Assembly (NCBI RefSeq): GCF_900103785.1
Contig: NZ_FNHE01000008.1
Location: 212,664 to 276,663 of the forward strand
Source: Geodermatophilus siccatus
GTDB taxonomy: Bacteria > Actinomycetota > Actinomycetes > Mycobacteriales > Geodermatophilaceae
Direction of reading: 5' to 3'
Length of the DNA stretch: 64,000 nucleotides
Below the pieces are notes generated by a model. That model worked only from the letters and a program-made list of their open reading frames with translations. It was not told where the DNA came from and ran no database searches. Below, one piece after another: positions 25,405 through 32,736 of the stretch. Each line of letters starts with the position of its first letter. Position 1 is the stretch's first letter. The position numbers and the translations under genes were made by a program.

Positions 25405-26226
25405 GTGCTGCCTCCTGTCGTCGACGTCACCTGGGTGCGCGAGCACCGCGACGAGGTCGTCCTCGCCGACGTCCGCTGGTACCTCGACGGCCGGTCCGGC
25501 CGGGCCGCCTACGACGCCGGTCACCTGCCGGGCGCGGTCTTCGTCGACCTGGACCGCTGGCTGGCCGCGCACGCCGGGCCCGACGCGGGGCGGCACCCGC
25601 TGCCGGAGCCGGAGGTCTTCGCCGAGGGCATGGCCGCGCTCGGCATCGGGGACGACGACCCCGTGGTGGCCTACGACGACGCCGGCGGGGTGGTCGCCGC
25701 CCGGCTGGTCTGGATGCTGCGGGTGACCGGGCACGACGCGGCCCTGCTCGACGGGGGCACAGCGGCGTGGGACGGGCCGCTGGAGCAGGCCGTGCCGAAT
25801 CGGGCCCCGGCGGTGTTCACCGCCCGCCCGTGGCCGGCGGAGCGGCTGGCCGGGGTCGACGACGCCCTCGACCCGGACGCGGTGGTGCTCGACGCACGCG
25901 ATCCCGAGCGCTACCGCGGGGACCGGGAGCCGGTGGACCCGCGCGCCGGGCACGTGCCCGGCGCGGTCAACGTGCCCTGCCGGGCCAACCTCGACGCCGA
26001 CGGCCGCTTCCTGCCGGTCGAGCAGCTGCGCGCGACCTTCGCCGCGGCCGGGGTCACCGCCGACAGCGACGTGGTGTCCTACTGCGGCTCCGGGGTGACG
26101 GCCTGCCACAACCTGCTGGCGCTGGAGCTGGCCGGCCTCCCGCAGGGGCGGCTCTACCCGGGTTCGTGGTCGCAGTACAGCGCCGACCCCGACCGGCCGG
26201 TCGCCGTGGGCGACCGGCCGGCCTGA
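25405..26226 (+). CDS. sseA: Sulfurtransferase (3-mercaptopyruvate/thiosulfate type)
   Basis: The 273-residue protein has two rhodanese domains. The first is inactive, with DVRWYLDGRSGRAAYDAGHLPGAVFVDLD. The second carries the active loop SYCGSGVTACHN with the catalytic cysteine near residue 230 (CGSGVTA, which favours 3-mercaptopyruvate over thiosulfate). DARDPERYRGDREPVDPRAGHVPGAVN is the second domain's signature. It moves sulfane sulfur to cyanide or thiol acceptors. GTG at 25405 gives the usual N-terminus. It is divergent from the sugar dehydrogenase operon with 190 bases between. The symbol is by family, not orthology. Confidence 0.85.
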   Translation: MLPPVVDVTWVREHRDEVVLADVRWYLDGRSGRAAYDAGHLPGAVFVDLDRWLAAHAGPDAGRHPLPEPEVFAEGMAALGIGDDDPVVAYDDAGGVVAARLVWMLRVTGHDAALLDGGTAAWDGPLEQAVPNRAPAVFTARPWPAERLAGVDDALDPDAVVLDARDPERYRGDREPVDPRAGHVPGAVNVPCRANLDADGRFLPVEQLRATFAAAGVTADSDVVSYCGSGVTACHNLLALELAGLPQGRLYPGSWSQYSADPDRPVAVGDRPA

Positions 26227-26236
26227 CCGGGGGCGG

Positions 26237-26796
26237 TCAGGACCGGACCGCGAGCAGCGCCTCCGCGGGGCAGCGGCACCTCCACGGAGGTGTTCGGGTC
26301 CTGTCGGCGTTGCGCAGCAGCGTGCCCGCGGAACGGTCCCGGGCCGGGGTGGAGTCGGCGACGCCGAGCCGGGCCACCTGGTCGGTCGAGCGCACGCAGC
26401 CCTGGATGCGCCGGCTGACCGTGTCAGCAGCCGGTCGCCGACGGCGTGCCCGCGGGCGTCGTCGACGTCCTCGACGTCGTCGAGGTCGAGGCACCCAGGT
26501 CTGGTACAGCGCCGCGAGCCCGACCATGACGACGACGTGGGAGTGCGCCTCGGTGAGGTCCTCCACCAGGTGGACCGGGGCCACCGAGGCGGCGAGCAGG
26601 GACGCCGTGGCCGCCGCCGAGCGCAGCCCGCGACCGGCTCCGGGCAGCACGGTGGACACCAGCGGGTAGGCGACCGCGAGACCGAGCAGCAGGGCGACCG
26701 GCCGAGCATCGCCATGGCGCCCAGGCCTCCCGCCCGCGCGGCGACCACCCGGAGGACGGCCCGGTGACGCCGGTCCCAGACCTCGGCCGGCCTCAC
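26237..26796 (-). pseudogene. Remnant of a membrane-anchored GGDEF (diguanylate cyclase) gene
   Basis: Reading the minus strand from 26796 gives MRPAEVWDRRHRAVLRVVAA, then a frame change near 26700 to PVALLLGLAVAYPLV. VHLVEDLTEAHSHVVVMVGL follows, matching a 5-6 helix sensor domain (VHLSGG.IEAHFHFFVMV) found before GGDEF domains. At about 26495 the frame changes again and the text jumps straight to DLDDVEDVDDARGHAVGDRLL, a GGDEF N-terminal block. The other frame then gives RSTDQVARLGVADSTPA, where the GGDEF motif should follow ARLG but is lost, and finally TLLRNADRT, a fragment of LLRNADVAMY. So the gene has at least two frameshifts and deletions; no cyclase can be made. Confidence 0.8.
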
Positions 26797-26936
26797 CCGT
26801 CCGGGGGACCGGCGCCCGGGGGCTCCGACTGGCCGCCGGCCGGCGGGTCGGTCAGGGTGCGGAGGACGCCGGGGAGCCGTTCCCGGCGGACGGGGAGCGG
26901 TCCCTCCGCAACCCGCGAGCGCGAGGAGGTCCTGCG

Positions 26937-28085
26937 ATGCGGGCCATGGTCTACCGGGGTCCCTACAAGGTGCGGGTCGAGGAGAAGGACGTCCCCGCCG
27001 TCGAGCACCCGAACGACGCGATCGTGCGGGTCACGCTGGCCGCGATCTGCGGCTCGGACCTGCACCTCTACCACGGCCTCATGCCGGACACGCGGGTCGG
27101 GCACACGTTCGGCCACGAGTTCATCGGCGTCGTGGAGCAGGTCGGGTCCTCGGTGCAGAACCTGCAGGTCGGCGACCGGGTGATGGTGCCCTTCAACATC
27201 TCCTGCGGGTCGTGCTGGTTCTGCGCCCGCGAGCTGTACTCCAACTGCCACAACGTCAACCCGAACGCCACGGCGGTCGGCGGCATCTACGGCTACTCGC
27301 ACACCACCGGCGGCTACGACGGCGGCCAGGCGCAGTACGTGCGCGTCCCGTTCGCCGACGTCGGGCCGGTGCGGATCCCCGACTGGATGCACGACGAGGA
27401 CGCCGTCCTGCTGACCGACGCCGCCGCGACCGGCTACTTCGGCGCGCAGCTCGGTGAGATCGCGGAGGGCGACACGGTCGTCGTCCTGGGTGCCGGGCCG
27501 GTCGGCCTGATCGCCGCCCAGTCCTCGTGGTTGATGGGCGCGGGCCGGGTGATCGTCGTCGACCACCTGCAGGAGCGGCTGGAGAAGGCGCGGACCATGG
27601 CCCACGCCGAGACCCTGGACTACGACGAGCACGACGACGTGGTGGTCGAGCTGAAGAGGCAGACCGACTTCCTCGGTGCCGACGTGGTGATCGAGGCGGC
27701 GGGCGCGGAGGCCGACGGCAACCTCCTGCAGCAGGTGACCGGGACCAAGCTCAAGCTGCAGGGCGGCTCCCCGGTCGCGCTGAACTGGGCGATCGACGGG
27801 GCGCGCAAGGGCGGCACCGTCTCCGTCGTCGGGGCCTACGGTCCGATCCCGAACGCGGTGAAGTTCGGCGACGCGCTCAACAAGGGGCTCACCCTGCGGA
27901 TGAACCAGACACCGGTGAAGCGGCAGTGGCCGCGGATGTTCGAGCACGTGCGCAACGGCCACCTGACGCCGCGGGCGATGGTCACCCACCGGTTCCCGCT
28001 GGAGCACATCGCCGAGGCCTACCACGTGTTCTCCGCCAAGCTCGACGGCTGCATCAAGCCGCTGGTCCTGCCCGACGCGGCCTGA
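26937..28085 (+). CDS. Zinc-dependent alcohol dehydrogenase (formaldehyde dehydrogenase-like)
   Basis: The 382-residue MDR protein has catalytic zinc ligands C38 and the GHE motif H60-E61. The structural zinc lobe is CGSCWFCARELYSNC (about 97-111), and the NAD-binding motif is VVVLGAGPVGLIAAQ (about 182). The insert around GIYGYSHTTGGYDGGQAQYVR resembles the glutathione-independent formaldehyde dehydrogenase branch. It oxidises an alcohol or aldehyde with NAD. ATG at 26937 follows GAGGAGG by 7 bases. The next gene starts 13 bases after the stop and is co-transcribed. Substrate is not known. Confidence 0.9.
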   Translation: MRAMVYRGPYKVRVEEKDVPAVEHPNDAIVRVTLAAICGSDLHLYHGLMPDTRVGHTFGHEFIGVVEQVGSSVQNLQVGDRVMVPFNISCGSCWFCARELYSNCHNVNPNATAVGGIYGYSHTTGGYDGGQAQYVRVPFADVGPVRIPDWMHDEDAVLLTDAAATGYFGAQLGEIAEGDTVVVLGAGPVGLIAAQSSWLMGAGRVIVVDHLQERLEKARTMAHAETLDYDEHDDVVVELKRQTDFLGADVVIEAAGAEADGNLLQQVTGTKLKLQGGSPVALNWAIDGARKGGTVSVVGAYGPIPNAVKFGDALNKGLTLRMNQTPVKRQWPRMFEHVRNGHLTPRAMVTHRFPLEHIAEAYHVFSAKLDGCIKPLVLPDAA

Positions 28086-28098
28086 GCGAGGAGGAACG

Positions 28099-28689
28099 AT
28101 GACCGACCCCGAGATCCCGAGCGCCTACGTCCGGGACAAGCGCCCGCCCCGCGAGACCCGCGAGCAGCTGCGGGCCCGGATCCCCGGCTGGGGGGCCGAC
28201 CTCGACCCCGCCGACCGGCCGTCGCACCCCAGGCTGCACTACGCGCCGGGCACCACCGGCGCGCACTGGGACTTCCCGGAGCGGCAGCCCGAGCGGCAGC
28301 CGCGGGAGCGGTCGATCGAGCACGCCTTCGTCACCCCGGTCTTCGGCACCGCCCAGCCGCTGCGGGGAGTGTCCGGCGCCATCCGCAGGCTGGCCTACCG
28401 CCGCTTCAGCGAGGGCCGCCTGGCGCACTGGCTGCTGCTGATCGTCGGTGACCGGGTCGACGCCTGGAGCAGCCACCTGCGCTCGTTCGCCACGCTGCAC
28501 CCGGACAACCCGGTGACCGAGACCGGCGTGAGGGCCGAGTTCACCCACGGCGGGCTGCGCTCGCGCCGCGGGCGTTCCGACGCCCGGCACCACGTCCTCG
28601 ATCCGGTGATCGTGGCCGGGCCGTGGGTGGCCGGCGCCGCGGTGACGTACACCGGCGTCCGCCGGTTGGTGCGCGCACTCCGTCACTGA
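28099..28689 (+). CDS. Hypothetical protein co-transcribed with the alcohol dehydrogenase
   Basis: The 196-residue protein has a Pro/Arg-rich N-terminal half (residues 1-75). Then comes a helical segment, PLRGVSGAIRRLAYRRFSEGRLAHWLLLIVGDRVDAW, with one short hydrophobic stretch, and a C-terminal hydrophobic patch near VAGPWVAGAAVTYTGVRRL. It has GAGGAGG 6 bases before its ATG. No family is recognised. The tight spacing (13 bases) to the zinc dehydrogenase suggests a linked job; the amphipathic C-terminus could touch the membrane. Confidence 0.7.
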   Translation: MTDPEIPSAYVRDKRPPRETREQLRARIPGWGADLDPADRPSHPRLHYAPGTTGAHWDFPERQPERQPRERSIEHAFVTPVFGTAQPLRGVSGAIRRLAYRRFSEGRLAHWLLLIVGDRVDAWSSHLRSFATLHPDNPVTETGVRAEFTHGGLRSRRGRSDARHHVLDPVIVAGPWVAGAAVTYTGVRRLVRALRH

Positions 28690-28802
28690 CCGGGAGGGCG
28701 CGGACGGAGCGGTGCCGTTGCCCATCGACGTGCGTCGTCCGGGGCGGTGGAATGGGCGGGCACGGCCTGCGAGGCCTCGTCCCACACAGGGGGACACCGC
28801 TC

Positions 28803-29690
28803 ATGACGCGCACCGGGGTGCCGAGTCCCCGCAGTGGGCACGAGACCGTGCGCACCGTGCCCCCGCGCCCGACGGGCCGCGTGTTCGGCGCCGGCCCGGC
28901 GGTCGTCGGGCACCGGGGCCTGGGCTGCGGGGCCGTCCGCGGCCACCGGGAGAACACCCTGGGGTCGTTCACGGCGGCGGCCGCGCTGGGGGCGACCTGG
29001 GTGGAGGCCGACGTCCGGCGGACGGCGGACGACGTCCTGGTGGTGGGCCACGACGAGGTGTACCCGGACGGCACCCGCGTGGCCGACGTTGGCGCGGCGG
29101 AGGCCGACCGGCGCGGCATGCTCCGGTTGCACACGCTGCTGGAGCAGCTGCCCCTCGAGGTCGGGGTGGACGTGGACCTCAAGCCCGCGATCGACGACAG
29201 CCTGCGACCGCCGTCGTGCACCACCGCGGCCCTGCTCGCGCCGGTCGTGGCCGCCGAGGCGCGTCGCCGCCCGCTGCTGGTCACGTCGTTCGACCCGGCG
29301 GCGCTGCAGCGGCTGCGCAGCCAGGAGCCCTCGCTGCCGCTGGGCTGGCTCACCTGGCACCGCTTCCCCCTGGACGTCGCGGTGGCCGCCTGCGCGCACA
29401 TGGACGTCGACGTCCTCGGGCTGCACGTGGGTTCGCTCGCGGACCGGAGCTCGGACCGGGTCGAACCGGCAACCGTCGCCGAGGCGCTGCCGTTCGTCCA
29501 CGGCGCCGGTCGGCAGCTCGTGGTGTGGTGCCCCGCACCGGCCTCGGCAGGTGCGCTGCTCGAGGCCGGCGCCGACGCCGTGGTGGTGGACGAGGTCCCG
29601 ACGGTCCTGCGACTCCTCGGACCTCAGCACGCCCGGACGAGCGCCGGGGCGACGGTCGGCGCCGGCAGCCACCGGCTGCGGGTGCGCTGA
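28803..29690 (+). CDS. Glycerophosphodiester phosphodiesterase
   Basis: The 295-residue protein has the GDPD barrel motifs: VVGHRGLGCGAVRGHRENTLGSF (HR...ENT), WVEADVRRTADDVLVVGHD (the E-x-D and H pair), and late GADAVVVDEVPTVL. These bind a divalent metal and split glycerophosphodiesters to glycerol-3-phosphate and an alcohol. No signal peptide is seen, so it is cytoplasmic. ATG at 28803 follows GGGGGA. The C-terminal 25 residues are variable. A second GDPD lies at 55007-55879. The two have the same catalytic residues but differ in length and loop sequence and are not recent copies. Confidence 0.85.
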   Translation: MTRTGVPSPRSGHETVRTVPPRPTGRVFGAGPAVVGHRGLGCGAVRGHRENTLGSFTAAAALGATWVEADVRRTADDVLVVGHDEVYPDGTRVADVGAAEADRRGMLRLHTLLEQLPLEVGVDVDLKPAIDDSLRPPSCTTAALLAPVVAAEARRRPLLVTSFDPAALQRLRSQEPSLPLGWLTWHRFPLDVAVAACAHMDVDVLGLHVGSLADRSSDRVEPATVAEALPFVHGAGRQLVVWCPAPASAGALLEAGADAVVVDEVPTVLRLLGPQHARTSAGATVGAGSHRLRVR

Positions 29691-29757
29691 GTCCGGCGAA
29701 CTCCCAGGCGACGTCCAGTCCCTGCACGGAGGCGAGTCCTACCGTCGCTGTCCGTAG

Positions 29758-30497
29758 TACGGACCGGACGTGCTGGAGCAGAGCGGCATCGTGCGCAGCG
29801 ACATCCGGTCCAGCTTCGGCGAGTACAGCGGCACCGCCCAGGGCGTGCCGATGACCCTGGAGCTGACCGTCTCCGACCTCGCCGACGGCGGGGTGCCGTT
29901 CGAGGGCGTCGCGGTCTACGTCTGGCACTGCACCCGCGAGGGCGGCTACTCGCTGTACTCCGCGGGCATCGAGGACCAGAACCACCTGCGCGGCGTGCAG
30001 GTCGCCGACGCCGACGGTCTGGTCCGCTTCACCAGCGTCGTCCCGGCCTGCTACGACGGCGCTGGCCGCACATTCACGTCGAGGTCTACCCGGACCAGGG
30101 CAGCACCACCGACTCGACCAACGCCATCGCCACCTCGCAGGTCGCGTTGCCGCAGGACGTCTGCGAGGCGGTCTACGCGACCGCCGGCTACGAGGCGTCG
30201 GTGAGCAACCTGTCGCGGGTCAGCCTCAGCAGCGACACCGTCTTCGGGGACGACGGCGGCGCGAGCCAGCTGGCCACCGTGACCCGGAACGTCACCGGCG
30301 GCTACACCCTGCGCCTCGCGGTCGGCGTCGACACCGCCACGATCCCGACCGGCGGTGGGACGAGCGGCGGTGGCGCACCCTCCGGTGCTCCGGGTGGCCC
30401 GCCGCCCGGTGGTGGCCCCGGCGGCACCCCGCCGACCGGCGCCCCGCCGGCCGGTGCCTCGCCGGCCGGTGCCTCGCCGGCCCTGCCGAGCAACTGA
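29758..30497 (+). pseudogene. Truncated, frameshifted intradiol dioxygenase-like gene
   Basis: The frame from about 29758 gives VLEQSGIVRSDIRSSFGEY, YVWHCTREGGYSLYS and QNHLRGVQ, which match the secreted intradiol ring-cleavage dioxygenase-like family (the tyrosine and histidine metal ligands). At about 30061 a single base is missing. The next frame gives WPHIHVEVYPDQGS, restoring the expected GRWPHIHVEVY, and continues to a Gly/Pro/Ala-rich tail ending at 30497. A TAG at about 29755 sits just before the homology, so the signal peptide and N-terminus (CxxxPExTxGPYPxD) are gone. A functional protein is unlikely unless the single-base gap is a sequencing error, and even then the 5' end is lost. 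Confidence 0.75.
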
Positions 30498-30671
30498 GGG
30501 CCGGGAACCGGTGCGGGTTCCTCCGGTCGCACGCGAGCCCGCTGGTCCGGTCGGTCCAGGGCGGCCGGCACGGGAGCGGCGCACCCCGGCAGGCCCTTGT
30601 CCTCTGGACCCGCGCTCGACGCCCGGCTGAGCATGGTGGCCTGCGATGACCTGGCCGGACGAGGGCGTTCC

Positions 30672-30880
30672 ATGACCACAACGACGCTGCGACCCGAGCT
30701 GGACGATCTCCGCACACGCGTGGCGGGTACCGTGACCGGACGCGACGACCCGGGCTGCGACGAGGCCCGGGCCGTGTGGAACGGGATGGTGGACGCCGTC
30801 CCCGGGCCGTGGTGCGCGCGGCGGACGTGCGCGACTCCGCACCGATCATCGCGTACGTCCGGGAGCACGAACGGACGGCC
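30672..30880 (+). pseudogene. N-terminal remnant of an FAD-linked (BBE-type) oxidoreductase
   Basis: ATG at 30672 (after GAGG) opens MTTTTLRPELDDLRTRVAGT and then DEARAVWNGMVDA, the standard N-terminus of berberine-bridge-type FAD oxidoreductases (DeaRxvwNgmvd.rP). At about 30795 one base is missing. The next frame continues RPRAVVRAADVRDSAPIIAYVREH, matching the following family block. Homology stops near 30875, before the FAD-binding RGGGH motif. Only about 70 of roughly 460 codons remain. Confidence 0.7.
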
Positions 30881-30967
30881 CAGCAGGGTGCCCGAGGTCA
30901 GCAGCGGGTGACCGGCTGCCGAGTCCTCGTGCTGCGGTCGACCGTCGAGGTTGTAGGGGAGGGCGAG

Positions 30968-31255
30968 GTGCACGCGGTCATCCGGCACTACAGGGGCGGG
31001 TCGCAGCTCTTCGACGAGCTGGAGCGGCGGACCGATGACGTCGAGCGGGTGATCCGGGGTGTGCCCGGGTTCATCAGCTACCACCTGGTGAGGACGGCGG
31101 ACGGCGGCTTCAGCGTCGGCGTCTTCGAGGACGAGTCCGGGGCGACCGAGTCCACGCGCGTGGCGGCGGACTGGGTCAGGCAGAACCTGCCCCAGTTGAC
31201 GGTGAGCCCGCCCGAGGTCATCGAGGGTGGGGTGATCCTGCACCTGGGCAGGTGA
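30968..31255 (+). CDS. Small ABM-like (ferredoxin-fold dimeric) protein
   Basis: The 95-residue protein (start VHAVIRHYRGGSQLFDELE, then GVPGFISYHLVRTADGGFSVGVFED and PEVIEGGVILHLG) has the strand-helix-strand pattern of antibiotic-biosynthesis-monooxygenase-like proteins. These are usually small homodimers of unknown or cofactor-free oxidative function. GTG at 30968 has GGGGAGGG about 5 bases upstream; the frame is open further upstream but that part belongs to the adjacent pseudogene. It seems an intact survivor in a decayed stretch. Confidence 0.65.
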   Translation: MHAVIRHYRGGSQLFDELERRTDDVERVIRGVPGFISYHLVRTADGGFSVGVFEDESGATESTRVAADWVRQNLPQLTVSPPEVIEGGVILHLGR

Positions 31256-31358
31256 CCCGGCGGACGGGGCGGCGCACCTCCGGCGGTACGTGCCGATGCT
31301 GCGGCAACCGCCCGGCTGGGAGAGGGTGGACACCGTGGTCCGAGGGGGAGGGGCACGG

Positions 31359-32294
31359 ATGAGGACGGTCGCGATTGCCTGTCAGGGCGGCGGCAGCCAC
31401 ACGGCGTTCACCGGCGGTGTGCTGCACCGCCTGCTGGCCGACGAGGACCACAGGGTCGTGGGGCTGTCCGGCACCTCGGGTGGCGCGGTCTGCGCCCTGC
31501 TGGCCTGGTACGGCCTGCTGACCGGCGGCGCGGCCGAGGCCGGCCGGCTGCTGGAGCGATTCTGGGAGGACAACGCGGCCAGCACGCTGGGCGACAAGGC
31601 GGCGAACGCCTGGCTGGTCGGTCTCGCCCGGCTCGAGGGACGGGTGGCGCTCCCGACGGTGAGCCCCTACGCCTACCCGGGGTTCGCCGGCACCGCCTTC
31701 ACCGACCTGCTGACCCGTCACGTGGACGTGGATCGGCTGGCCCGGCTGCAGGAGTCCCCGCCGGAGGACCAGCCACTGCTCCTCGTCGGCGCCGTCGACG
31801 TCCTCAGCGGCGACTCCACGGCCTTCTCCAGCCGGCGCGGGGAGATCACCGTGAACGCCGTGCTGGCCTCGGCCGCCGTCCCGCTGCTCTTCCGCGCCGT
31901 CGAGGAGAGGGGCCGGTACTACTGGGACGGGCTGTTCAGCCAGAACCCGCCGGTGCGCCAGCTGCCCGACGCCGGCCCCGAGGAGATCTGGGTGGTCCGG
32001 ATCAACCCGCGCTCCCGGGCCACCGAGCCGAAGACGGTGGGCGACATCGCGGACCGGCGCAACGAGCTGGCCGGCAACCTGTCGCTGGAGCAGGAACTGT
32101 TCTTCATCCGCAAGGTCAACGAGTGGGTGGACCGCCTCGGCGACCCGTACCGGCGCATCGAGATCCGCGAGATCACCCTCGACCTCGACCTCGACCTGCC
32201 CAGCAAGCTGGACCGCCGGCCCGCGTTCCTCCGCCGGCTGTTCGACGCCGGTCGGGAGCAGGCGGACGCCTTCCTGGCCGGGCTGCCCGGCTGA
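31359..32294 (+). CDS. Patatin-like phospholipase
   Basis: The 311-residue protein has the patatin motifs: oxyanion loop ACQGGGSHTAFTGGVL (about 6-21), nucleophile GTSGGAV (about 38), and a catalytic Asp in YYWDGLFSQNPPV (about 192). It should hydrolyse fatty acyl esters of lipids in the cytoplasm or at the inner membrane. ATG at 31359 has GGGGGAGGGG at good spacing; an upstream GTG or ATG would add a non-homologous extension. The C-terminus is a charged helix-rich region. No partner gene or secretion signal is linked. Confidence 0.85.
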   Translation: MRTVAIACQGGGSHTAFTGGVLHRLLADEDHRVVGLSGTSGGAVCALLAWYGLLTGGAAEAGRLLERFWEDNAASTLGDKAANAWLVGLARLEGRVALPTVSPYAYPGFAGTAFTDLLTRHVDVDRLARLQESPPEDQPLLLVGAVDVLSGDSTAFSSRRGEITVNAVLASAAVPLLFRAVEERGRYYWDGLFSQNPPVRQLPDAGPEEIWVVRINPRSRATEPKTVGDIADRRNELAGNLSLEQELFFIRKVNEWVDRLGDPYRRIEIREITLDLDLDLPSKLDRRPAFLRRLFDAGREQADAFLAGLPG

Positions 32295-32736
32295 CGGCGG
32301 GCCGGCGCCCGGTCACGGCCGCACGGAGTTCGTGACGATCCCCTCTCGGCGTTGCCGAGCCGTCGGGGAGCCCCTCTGTCGTCGACCATTCGAGAGGAGG
32401 GCGCTCCCGTCCCCCGGTACATGAACGGTGACGATGCCGTGACAGGCCGCGGTTAACGTGCAGGTGGCTCTCGCGAACGATTCGTCGTTCGTCCACGACT
32501 CCCATGTCGCAGCGACATCCGTATCACACGTCGGGCTGGACCGCGGACAGCCACAGGGCGGATGCCACGACTGCGGACGGCACCACGGTGACGCTCGGCC
32601 ACGCTGACCGAGAGGAGACCTCGTCAGGGCAGTCCTGCTCCCGTCCTGAGCAGCGCATTGCCGTGAGGATCGAGACGTTGCGCGGGGGGCTCAGTGATCA
32701 GCTTCGAAGCGAGCGTCAGATCGGATGGAGCGGGCG
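32295..32736. other. Gene-free, lower-GC intergenic region
   Basis: These 442 bases lie between the patatin and the serine hydrolase and are visibly less GC-rich. A small hairpin (CTCGGC-gtt-GCCGAG, 32345-32359) could end the patatin transcript. A perfect 7-bp stem with a TTCG tetraloop sits at 32474-32491. No gene with convincing codon bias is present, and the promoter of the serine hydrolase must be here. It is likely one end of the transferred segment. Confidence 0.5.
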
